The position numbers were made by a program, and so were the translations under genes. Under the pieces are notes generated by a model that searched no databases, was not told the DNA's origin, and saw nothing but the letters and a program-made list of their open reading frames with translations. From contig QJPP01001773.1 in the NCBI GenBank assembly GCA_003996215.1, positions 62,001-126,000 of the forward strand: DNA of 64,000 nt, given 5' to 3'. This DNA comes from Jaltomata sinuosa (Eukaryota > Streptophyta > Magnoliopsida > Solanales > Solanaceae). Shown here one piece after another: positions 34,900 through 43,738 of the stretch; positions within the stretch are counted from its first letter, which is position 1, and each line of letters opens with the position of its first letter.

Positions 34900-35850
34900 T
34901 TGCCTCCTCAAGTTGCAATTGATATAGAAGATGAGAAGGAGGAGCAAACCCCGAGTGAACTTAGGTCATTGCCTAAATGTCCTCCTCCGTATCCTCAGAG
35001 GTTGATCAACAAAAAGGAAGATAATCAATTCAAGAAGTTTGTGGACATGTTCAGCAAATTGTCTATAGACATGCCTTTGGTTGACGCTCTAATGCAAATG
35101 ACGGGCTACGTGAAATTGATGAAGGAGCTGTTGAAAAAAAAAAGAGTGATTGATGTGGGGATGGTGGAAGTGTCCTATAATTGTAGTGCAGTCATGACAA
35201 GTAACTTAGACCCCAAGAGAGAAAATCTGAGTGTTATTACCATTCCTTACACTATTGTCCTTTATTTGTTTAAAAAGGTCTTATTCTACCTTGAGGCAAG
35301 CATCAACTTGATGCCCCTTGTGATCTTTAAGAAGTTAGGTTTTGGGTCTCCTAAGCCAACACCGATGAGGTTGCTAATGGCCGATTGTTTGATAAAATAA
35401 TCGGTAGGTTTCTTGTTTGATGTATTGATAAATGTGGACAAATTTATACTCTCGGTGAAGTTTGAGGTATTAGACTGTGACATGGGCTTAGAGGTGCCTA
35501 TAATTTTTGGGCACCTATTTTTGGCCACCGGAAGAGCTTTCTTTGATGTGTAGTTAGGAGAACTCAAATTTTCCGTGAGGAGAAAATAAGTCATGTTCAA
35601 TATATGTCAATCTATAAAGCCCTCGGATGAATATCGGGTTGTGTCAGTGATCACCACCAAGGACGAGTTAGTTGAAGGTCCTTGCAAAGATGAGATTAGA
35701 GGTGAACCGCCAAATAATCAGCTTGTTCTTTATGATGGTCGAGGAAAGAAGGACCCTAGAGAATTTATCATGCCTAAGCCACCAAACTTGGTGGATATGT
35801 ACATGGTTCCTAATGACACTTCCCATTACCCACATCTAAGATGTTGCTAG
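34900..35850 (+). pseudogene. Protease region of Athila-like 5a (active site lost)
   Basis: The frame at 34900-35400 encodes PSELRSLPKCPPPYPQRL, FKKFVDMFSKLSIDMPLVDA and the protease start LEASINLMPLVIFKKLGFGS. Continuing after a stop are DKFILSVKFEVLDCDM, VPIIFGHLFLATGRAFFDV and GELKFSV. In the catalytic segment the residues before A-S-I-N-L are Y-L-E, so no Asp is present at the active site. The frame at 35593-35850 is the linker toward RT, which is missing. Confidence 0.82.
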
Positions 35851-36019
35851 TTTGACAAAAGAAGGAGTTGATGAAGATCTTGAGGAAGTACTTATGGAGT
35901 TTCGATGGGATTGTGTCAATTGTATTGGCATGACCACGGGTAATGATTGATCCTTGAGTACTATCATTGTGATGCAACATAAACTCAAGCGCTTCTTGGA
36001 AGGCAACCCAAGTGTTTTT

Positions 36020-37340
36020 GATTTACTTACTTCACTTTTTGTTGTTTTTGGTTTGTTTTAGGAATGTATGGAGATTGAAAAAAATGCTGTGTGAAAAATT
36101 CCCAGAGAGGATGTGCACCTCAACCTGCATTTCATAGGTGCCAACTCGCAGATGCAAGTGGAGTCGCACCACAGAGGTAGTGAAATAAAGAAAAAAATTA
36201 AAATCAGAAGAAACCTGTGAAGCTAAGGGCGAATCACACATAAGGACCCGTGGCACGCACGTGCCATTGCAAGTCCCAATTAGTGCACTAGCACCAAGTT
36301 GGATGAAAAATCATCACCTGCGGAGCCACATCCAAAATGCAAGTGGTCACATGTGAAATGCATGTGGCACCACGGGTGCAGGTATGGTTTTTAAAATTGT
36401 TGACCTACCCATTGACTTGACCCGACCAGAACGGGACCTCATCTCTTCTTCTTTTCCCAAGGCTAAAAACTGCCCCTCCACTCTTATTTTACTATTAAAA
36501 CTCCTCACAACCTTCAAACTCTTTTCCAAAACTGCCTCAACTCTCAAAAATCTCCCCACACTCCTATCATTTCTTCTCTACTGCTCCACAACTAGTGAAC
36601 CGCAGTCGCAACACTCATTTTTCGATGAAGGGAAATCATGGGTCACCATTTTTGGGTCCACAAATCTTCAAAATTTTCAATCCTCACTCCATCATTTTTA
36701 CTTGTGGTATACTCCCCTATGTTAAATTGTTATTTTAAAGTGTTTTGGGAGTATTATTAGTGAAGTATGCTCCTTGAATTCTACAATAGTATATGCGTGC
36801 TTGAGATCTAATTTTTTAACCTAAATTTTGGGTCTTATTGTTGGGATGGATTGTGAAAAACCTGGTAGATATTGTTTTTATGAATATGCGTGTTGTTTGT
36901 GTTGATGTTTAGCCTAAAATTTTGAGGTTGGGGTGAAGTCTAAGTAACTCATTTGTTGGTAATGCATGATTTGGCCTGATGATAGATTGGGTGATGTCAT
37001 TTTTAAGGGAAAATCATCGTTATTGTGGGTTTGATTGAAATAAGCTTGTAATTAGGCTACAAAATTGTGAATCATAGTGCTCTTGAGAATAGTATATTTA
37101 GCATTGTTCGGTGAGAGCTTTGGTTGAGTGAGAGTGAATATTGTTGTGTTTAGATATTCTTTTCATGCTAATCATATAGCTTGATGTTCCCGATGATAAA
37201 TGAGGTAACATTCTTCTTAATAGAAGTCGTTGAGCATACGTTATTATTGATTATGATCTAATATGATTGTGATGTTTTTTGGGGAAGTCAGAGTACCCGT
37301 TAGACTTAGAAATCGGTCAAAAATATTTGCCTATGTGATA
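36020..37340 (+). other. 3' non-coding part of Athila-like 5a
   Basis: No coding sequence is seen. It starts after a coding-like end (HKLKRFLEGNPSVFDLLTSL near 35980). It contains a region rich in gcacctgc/gcaagtggcacc motifs (36110-36380) and then AT-rich sequence. Element 5b has the same layout at 38480-39500 (gaggcaaccca end, then gcacctgg motifs). This is typical of the long untranslated stretch between pol and the 3' LTR in Athila-type elements. Confidence 0.55.
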
Positions 37341-37622
37341 AGTTGGTATTCTACCTACTGATTTAACTCTTAAACTTATGCTTTTACTAATAATAAGTGG
37401 AAAAATAGTGCAATTAATGCGGATTACTTCTATTTTGCAGGATTATCTGAATTAGAAGTGATCAATGTGGAATCGAATGAAAACAAGTCAAATTAGAGGA
37501 AATTCTGGGCAACTCAGTGCAATCGCGCTGCATGAGCGCCAATGGCGCTGCAGGCGGAAGACGGGCTTGTGCGCGATGGCGCTGGAATGGCACAATAGCG
37601 CTGCAGAAAGCATGGTCAACGC
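37341..37622 (+). repeat. Athila-like LTR start, truncated
   Basis: tgataagttggtattctacc opens an LTR like those at 59882 (plus) and 13266 (minus); tttgcaggattatctgaatt follows as in the element 6 LTR (tatgcaggtacttgtgatc). After 280 bases, in the gcgctgcatgagcgcc leader region, the sequence jumps into gag zinc-knuckle coding sequence at about 37623. Confidence 0.72.
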
Positions 37623-38480
37623 CAGTCCATGCTATATTCACGACTATTGTGTTTATTGTGGAGGACCCCACCTTGGATGAAGGTGTAGAATTGGCCCTAG
37701 CAGAGGAGGGTATTCTCCTTCTCGCTCTTATGATGGGCGCAATTGTTATTTGTATGGTGGTCGTGACAGACATTAGAGCGAATGCCCCAATGATGATCAT
37801 CTCCCTCCCCCTTCTTGTGCTAATAATGTTGCTAGTGGTGTTTGTGACCTTCACAGGGACCATGACTTCGCAAACGAAGAAGGTATAGATGTCAAGCTCC
37901 AAACCCTCTTGGCTTCTTTAGAAACCCAAGAGGAGAGTGTGCAATCCATAAAGCAATGCTTTGTGGACGCAAGGCCTAAAGAGGAGTAAAACACAAGGGA
38001 GGATCATGAATTGAAGGTGGTGTTGCAACCAACTACATCCTTTGTGGGTCATGATGTCATAACACCTCTAAGTGAGGATGTTATGAATGAGGCAAACTTG
38101 AAGGTGGAGACACCCAAATCCCACTTCAACCTTTGTTCTACCTTAAGTTTGATTGAATAGACGAAAGTTGAAGTAATCAATCCTTTGGAAGACCTTGGAA
38201 GGAGGCTGGACGAAGGTCTATCCGATTTTGAGTTTGTCGTGGAAAAAAGGCAAAGTGTCATCCCTCACTTGAAGGCCAAAAAGTGTGAAATGGAAAATCA
38301 AGAGAATGGCCTTCTAATGTTCAAACCTTCACCCCGGGATTGTCACCGGAAGCTCGATTCAAATTTGGGTTGAAGGTTCAAATCTTCCAAGTGGAAATCT
38401 CGATGGTGAGGTAGCCGGCGTTGCACCGCGATGTTAAATTGTGCGCTTGATACGAGGCAACCCATTGTTTCAAAACTTGA
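37623..38480 (+). pseudogene. Gag C-terminal fragment of Athila-like 5b
   Basis: It begins with a zinc-knuckle start HDYCVYCGGPHLG (about 37638-37676); the second half is out of frame. Downstream, in a shifted frame, come LQTLLASLETQEESVQSIKQ (about 37890-37960), ELKVVLQPTTSFVGHDVI and, at 38185-38373, MEDLGRRLDEGLSDFEFVVE. The overlapping plus-strand frame 37517-37888 with hydrophobic residues is a shadow of this region and not a membrane protein. Confidence 0.62.
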
Positions 38481-39500
38481 AGGTTTATAATTTTTTCTTC
38501 ATTAGACTAGCTTAGTTGTAGATTTTTGACTAATCCATAAAGTTTTAAGTCTTTTTGTAGTTGTTTGGGCAGGTTGAGAAGTGGAGGCCTCATAAAAATC
38601 CAACCAAGGACCAAAAAGGGTGCCAAAATAACATGCTAAATGAGGCATGAATGCACATCTAAGTGTGTACATCGCATATGGAAACGCACCCCAAAACAGT
38701 AAGGCAACTGAGAAGGTCAATGTGTGAAAAATGGGTGTGTTTCGCACCTGGAAATATGCCCGTTGCACTAGCCATTCCACTCCAAAATATTAAACTTCTA
38801 GAAGGTGGCTGGAACATGCGAAGTAGGTGCATTTCGCACCTGGAAGAGTGCCCATCGCATCAGCCATCACACATCAAAATAGTGAGCAGCTAAAATTTTT
38901 CAGAAAGACTGTGAAGCGCGATCGCGCTGTAGCAGTGCCAATGGCGCTGAGAGAACTTTCACAGAGCAGCGCAGTCGCGCTTAAGCAAGCATCAGCACAG
39001 TAAATTAAAAGAAAGAAGCTTTTCAGTTCTCCATATCTCCTACAAGTTAATCAGGTAAATTCTCTCCTCCTCAGTACCTCCCCAAGATGCTAAATGCCTA
39101 AATAAAAAACACAAGTAGCGGGGTTTAGTTGGAACTACGAGCACAAGTTGCTTCCTCTTTCCTCTTCTTTGTTGATCACCAAAATTTGCCATCGAGGTAT
39201 GTATGTCCCTTTCTCTATTTCATGGTTATTGGTATGAATTTACGGGTTAAACAAGTGGAGTTGAGCCAGAATTTGGGGAAGTCTTGAATACCTTAAAGTG
39301 CCTCCATTGTTATGAAGCTTTTAAATGACCCAAAAATTATGTTGTTGATGGATTCTATGAAATTGAGAAAGAAATTATGTTGTTGTGGTGCTTAGTGTTG
39401 AGAAATACCCCCCTGAATGAATTAAATCCATGATCTGGTTTGAAAATTTTGTAATGGAGGTTGTAGTGACATCTTAGGAAAATGGATTGTTCTTGTTCCT
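38480..39500 (+). other. 3' non-coding part of Athila-like 5b
   Basis: No gene is seen. Motifs of the type gtttcgcacctggaaatatgcccgt recur at 38732-38765 and 38825-38860, and a GC-rich block with gcgcgatcgcgctg and agtgccaatggcgctg lies at 38912-38975. The last part is AT-rich and ends at the element 4A junction. Confidence 0.5.
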
Positions 39501-39565
39501 CTTTTGTGCGTAGTATCCTTGAAAGTTTCTAGAAATCTCACTTATTCTGGTTCACTCTTCCGCAG

Positions 39566-40930
39566 ATGGTTCGTATGAGATCTTCAGCTTCTGGCGGAGA
39601 AAAGCCTCCTTCCCCTGCACCTCCGACTCCAGCAAGGGGCCGGGGTGGTCGCTGGGGTAGAGGTAGGGGTCGAGGGAACCCTAGAGCAGTGACACCTTCT
39701 AGATCTGCTATAGTGGATATAGAGCCTAAGTATGACTACGAGCCAGAGTTAGCTCCAGAGAAGCAACATATGGGCCCGAGGATAGCTCATGCACCACCAT
39801 CTCCAATACTAGTTCTAACATCAGTTTATGTGCCAGCTTCAGCCCCAACTCAATTTTCAGATATTCGGGGTTTTTTACTTTAGCTATTGGGTATGATTAG
39901 GGAGCATCCTTCTGAGACAACCCAAACATCGCTGGGGGGGCAAACCTGGGTGTTTAGAGTTCAGGAGCGTAGCCTACTATTGCGGCTCCCCGTGCTGAGG
40001 TTGTTCCAGTTCCATCGGTTGCCCAGCCTCTTGCTCTTCACCTTACTATGACAGAGATGGTGCAGAAGGCCTTGGGTAGGTTTTTGAGATTAGAACCACT
40101 GAGATTCGCTGGTACATTGGGTCAGGACCCACATGACTTTATCACTACCTGCAAGGAGATGTTGCACCATTTGGGCTTATTGGAGACTCACTTTATATCA
40201 GCTGGAGGGTCCAGCGACGTTATGGTGGAGGGAACAGGTTGCTTGCAAGCCTTCTACATCACCTCCCTTGACCTGGTCTGAGTTTTATGAGGCCTTTATG
40301 GCCAAGTTCTTGCCACAAATTGACCGAGAGCATAAGAGGGAGGAGTTCACTAGACTTTCTCAGGATACCATGACCGTCTCAGAGTATGAGACCCGTTTCC
40401 ATCAGCTTGCTTCATTTGGAGCCATGATTATGCCTACTGAGGCCGACAAAGTCCGTAGATTTGTTTGGGGCCTACATAGAGAGTTCAGAGAGCCTGTAGA
40501 GATACTGGTTGCTAGCAGTCGGTCATTCCAGGCCATTGCAGACTATGCCCACACAGTTGAGGATTCGCGTTGTCATGACACCGGGGCCAGATATAAGAGG
40601 CCTCGACATCAGGGTAGTTATAGTGGTTCTAGGCATAGTGGTAGAGGTTCAGACCAGTGGGGCCAAGGTTATCAGCTGCAGCAGCATCAGGGTCAGTCTA
40701 GACAATCAGTACAGGCGTCACTTCAGGCTTCTAGTTCTCAGTTTGAGTAGGGTCAGAGAAGTCAGTGAGGTCACAATGGTCAGCCGTTGAGAGGTACAAA
40801 TTCTGGGGCATCAAGCCATGGTGTCCATTTGGGTTCTGCTAGTTCATCCCTATTGAGAAGGTCGTCAGAGGCTTGCTATACTTGCGCTGTGGTTGGTCAC
40901 TTTGCTAGAGATTGCCCCCAGCAAGGTACA
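39566..40930 (+). pseudogene. Gag of element 4A
   Basis: Start ATG at 39566 gives a basic, Pro-rich N-terminus (MVRMRSSASGGEKPPSPAP, then ARGRGGRWGRGRGRG). After a frameshift near 39884 the capsid core runs in a different frame at 40048-40190 (LGRFLRLEPLRFAGTLGQ) and returns to the first frame at about 40196-40750 (WSEFYEAFMAKFLPQIDRE, YETRFHQLASFGAMIMPTEA, REFREPVEILVAS). A complete zinc knuckle C-x2-C-x4-H-x4-C (CYTCAVVGHFARDC) sits at 40874-40915. Two frameshifts and a stop at 40748 are the only lesions seen. Confidence 0.9.
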
Positions 40931-41500
40931 GTTCAGCCAGCCTAGCTGCTGGGAGTAGTTCAGCCTCCAACTAGAAGAGGTAGTGGTCTGGATAGGGGTG
41001 GTACCCTATGTGGTAGAGCAGGTGGTAGGGATGGCGGTCGAGCAGGTGGAGGTCATTGTCAGTTGTATGCGGTCTTCGGGAGATCAAAGGCAGAGGCCTC
41101 GGATGCCGTGATCACAGGTACGATTTCTGTATGCTGTCAGCCAGCTTATGCCTTGTTTTGGGGTTGGCTAGTGAGCCATTGTCTGTGCCTGTTTCTGTTT
41201 CAACCCCAGTAGGATATTTTTTAGTAGTGGATAAGATTGTGAGTTCCTGTGTGATATCTGTTGGTGATTTGGATACTTGGGCTGACCTGATGATACTTGA
41301 TATATAGGATTTTGATGTGATACTGGGCATGGACTGGTTATCCCCTCACCATGCGATTTTGGATTGATATGCCAAGACAATTACCATAGCCGTGCCCGGT
41401 GTATCCCCAGTTATGTGGCAGGGTTCTGTTAGCCATGCACCATCTGGGATCATTTCTTATCTTCGAGCTAGAAAGATGATATCCCGTTGGTGTTTAGCTT
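40931..41500 (+). pseudogene. Protease of element 4A (active site deleted)
   Basis: The part before the active site (SDAVITGTISVCCQPAYALF) is joined directly to the part after it (LGLASEPLSVPVSVSTPVG) near 41160. The catalytic D-x-G segment that elements 1 and 2 retain is missing, apparently through a deletion of a few tens of bases. The flap and end follow (VISVGDLDTWADLMILDI, then FDVILGMDWLSPHH). It could not process Gag-Pol. Confidence 0.8.
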
Positions 41501-41556
41501 ATCTAGCATATGATTGAGATGCTAGTGCTGACCCTACGTGTCCTGAGTCTGTTCCT

Positions 41557-42470
41557 ATGGTTAGAGACTTCCTAGATGTGTTTCCTACCGAACTACCAGG
41601 CCTTCCACCTGAGAGGGATATTGATTTTGCCATTGAGTTAGAGCCAGGCACCAGGCCTATTTCTATTCCTCCCTACCGTATGGATCCTACTGAGTTGAGA
41701 GAGCATAAGGAACGGCTCCAGGATTCGTTAGCTAATGGGTTTATTAGACCGAGTGTGTCTCCTTAGGGTGCTCCTGTTCTCTTTGTGAAGAAAAAGGATG
41801 GGTCGATGCGGATGTGCATTGAATATCGGCAGATGAATAAGGTGACAGTGAAGAATAAGTATCTGATACCCAGGATTGATGACTTATTTGATCAGCTTCA
41901 GGGTTCCGCCGTGTTTTCTAAGATAGATTGGAGGTCCGACTACCATCAGTTAAGGATTAGGGCGGAGGATATCCCTAAGATAGCATTCAGGACACGTTAC
42001 GGCCACTATGAGTTCCTGGTTATGTCTTTTGGGTTGACTAATGCCCCTGCAGCCTTTATGGACTTTATCCAAAGGGTGCTTAGCCCGTACCTGGATCTGT
42101 TTGTGATAGTCTTCATTGATGAAATTCTGGTATACTCCTGGAGCAGAGACGAGCATGAGCAGCACTTAAGGATTGTACTTCAGACTTTGATAAATCATCG
42201 GCTTTATGCCAAGTTCTCAAAGTGTGTGTTTTGGTTAGAGTCAGTTGCATTCCTAGGCCACGTGGTGTCTAAGGATGGGATTAGAGTTGATCCGGGTAAG
42301 ATTCCTACAGTTCGTGATTGGCCTAGACCTACTACTCCTATCGAGGTTTGCAGCTTTGTTGGGTTTGCTGGGTATTATAGACTGATGATTGAGGGATTTT
42401 ATTCTATAGCAGCACCCTTGACTGTGCTGACTAGGAAGGATGTTCCATTTTAGTGGTCTAATCAGTGCGA
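41557..42470 (+). pseudogene. Reverse transcriptase of element 4A
   Basis: Nearly complete. RT fingers are at 41557-41766 (DVFPTELPGLPPERDIDFAI); after one stop at 41764-41766 the palm and thumb are open for 222 residues (41785-42453). The first catalytic Asp is present (FSKIDWRSDYHQL) and the second motif reads FIDEILVYS, so the last Asp of the Asp-Asp pair is Glu. One stop and this substitution would inactivate an otherwise well-kept enzyme. Confidence 0.92.
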
Positions 42471-42908
42471 GGATAGCTTCCAGAGGCTTAAGGCCTTATT
42501 GACTTCAGCTCGAGTTTTGACTTTTCCGGTAGAGGGTCCGAGTTTCTCCATGTATTATGATGCTTCAGGGGTCGGTCTTGGTTGTGTGTTAATGCAGCAG
42601 GGTCGAGTGATAACATATGCGTCGAGGCAGTTGAAGGTTCACGAGCGCAACTACCCTACTAACGACTTAGAGTTTCTGGCGGTAGTCTTCGTGCTCAAGA
42701 TCTGGAGGCACTATATATATGGAGTTCATTGTGAGATATTCACCGACCATCGTAGTCTTCAATACATTACGAGTCAGTGCGATCTGAACTCGAGATAGAG
42801 GAGATGGATTGAGTTGCTGAAGGACTATGATTTTACTATTTTATACCATCCGAGCAAGGCAAATGTGGTAGCGGATGCCTTGAGTCGGAAGGTGGTGAGT
42901 ATGGGTAG
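42471..42908 (+). pseudogene. RNase H of element 4A
   Basis: The frame at 42499-42798 carries SMYYDASGVGLGCVLMQQGR, YASRQLKVHERNYPTNDLEF and HCEIFTDHRSLQYI with the final catalytic Asp, and after a stop YHPSKANVVADALSRKVVSM. The catalytic Asp, Glu and Asp positions are present. The linker to integrase is cut at the head-on junction with element 4B. Confidence 0.88.
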
Positions 42909-43529
42909 CCAGCTGAAACATGGTGTAATCGACTCCGTGAGACTCAACTAACCCCAAATTATATAACCTCTCCTGGCAGCTAATCAGAAACAAGTGCGCA
43001 TCCTCCCTAGGAGCACCTGAAAACCTCGGAGGACTCAATCTCAAGAAACTACCCAGCATCTTTTGCTCCTCAGAAGACATAACTGGCATGACTAAAATAG
43101 GGGGAGCAACTGCAGGGACCGATAGTACCTCAAATCTGGGAGCCGCTGCAACAGGCTTCGCTCCTGAACCCTGTGTTACCGCCTGAGCTGAAGTCTAAGC
43201 CTCACCTCAAACCTGGGAACTAATTGTAGTGCTCAGCGAAGCGGCTGGTGGAGTCATACCCTCAAGAAATCCCAACAATCGAACCAAGGTGTCCTGCAAT
43301 ACTAGAGTAGCTACAAAACTTACCGGATATTGGGCTGGCCCCACATGCTCTGGCTCATACTGAACCTCATCCACTCTAACCTCAGGCTCTAGTGATGGTG
43401 ATCTGGTCCGGGCCTGAGCTGGTGCCACAGCCTGTGCCCTGTCTTGACCTCTACCCCAACTACTGGCTGGGGCTCAAACTGCAGGGCAGGGGCCTCGTCC
43501 TCACCCGTTGAAGATCTCATCCAAACCAT
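42909..43529 (-). pseudogene. Gag N-terminal part of element 4B
   Basis: The start is at 43529 on the minus strand (MVWMRSSTGEDEAPALQFEP). It then reads MAPAQARTRSPSLEPEVRVD (43428-43207 frame) and, at 43089-42909, the capsid start GSFLRLSPPRFSGAPREDAH and LYNLGLVESHGVDYTMFQLA. The frame then runs into the reverse strand of element 4A RNase H, which is not Gag. Stops and frame changes separate the blocks. Confidence 0.82.
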
Positions 43530-43723
43530 CTGAGAAGGAGTGAAACAAATATTTTTAGGATTTGATCAAGTCAAGTAAGCACGATAATGAATCAAACAAA
43601 ATAAAGCCTTTCCTAAGGAATGTCTAATAGCCTCTTGGAGATAGGATATGGATGTCATCGTACCTTATCCACGAGGTTCTCCTAGACACTTGCTCTTATA
43701 CCGGTGAGACCGGTGAACCTAAA

Positions 43724-43735
43724 GCTCCGATACCA
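43724..43735 (-). other. Primer-binding site of element 4B
   Basis: The minus strand reads TGGTATCGGAGC three bases inside the LTR end GTGACA. It is the clearest initiator-Met-tRNA-type site in the window and the reference for the weaker ones at 8632 and 13431. Confidence 0.8.
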
Positions 43736-43738
43736 CTC

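Larger units (their letters stand above)
33138..37622 (+). mobile_element. Athila-like gypsy derivative 5a (gag-protease, rest deleted)
   Basis: This is a plus-strand Athila-lineage element identified by its tRNA-Asp-type primer site and its gag and protease sequence. Order: end of a 5' LTR (33138-33444), PBS (33452), gag, protease, a long 3' non-coding part and the first 280 bases of an LTR (37341-37622). RT, RNase H and integrase are absent, so this is a deletion derivative. Boundaries are approximate. Confidence 0.78.
37623..39500 (+). mobile_element. Athila-like gypsy derivative 5b (gag C-terminus and 3' part)
   Basis: Starts abruptly within Gag and continues through a broken C-terminal coding part to a 3' non-coding region (38480-39500) with gcacctgg and gcgatcgcgctg motifs. 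There is no protease, RT or LTR end. It ends near 39500 where element 4A begins. It may be a second copy of the same non-autonomous family as 5a. Confidence 0.6.
39500..42908 (+). mobile_element. Ty3/gypsy Tekay-type element 4A, truncated at both ends
   Basis: Plus-strand gag, protease remnant, RT and RNase H, closely related to elements 1 and 3. There is no 5' LTR or primer site: Athila-like 3' sequence abuts about 60 bases upstream of the Gag ATG. At about 42908, just after the RNase H end (VSMGS), the sequence switches to the minus-strand gag of element 4B. It is the best-preserved coding stretch in the window. Confidence 0.88.

Noticed and set aside
37517..37888. A 123-residue hydrophobic frame resembling a small membrane protein
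   Set aside because: It overlaps the Athila-like Gag knuckle in another frame, starts inside LTR sequence and matches the alternative-frame translation of the decayed gag.
42841..43089. An unusual Gag with a novel C-terminus
   Set aside because: The C-terminal part is the antisense of element 4A RNase H across a rearrangement join.
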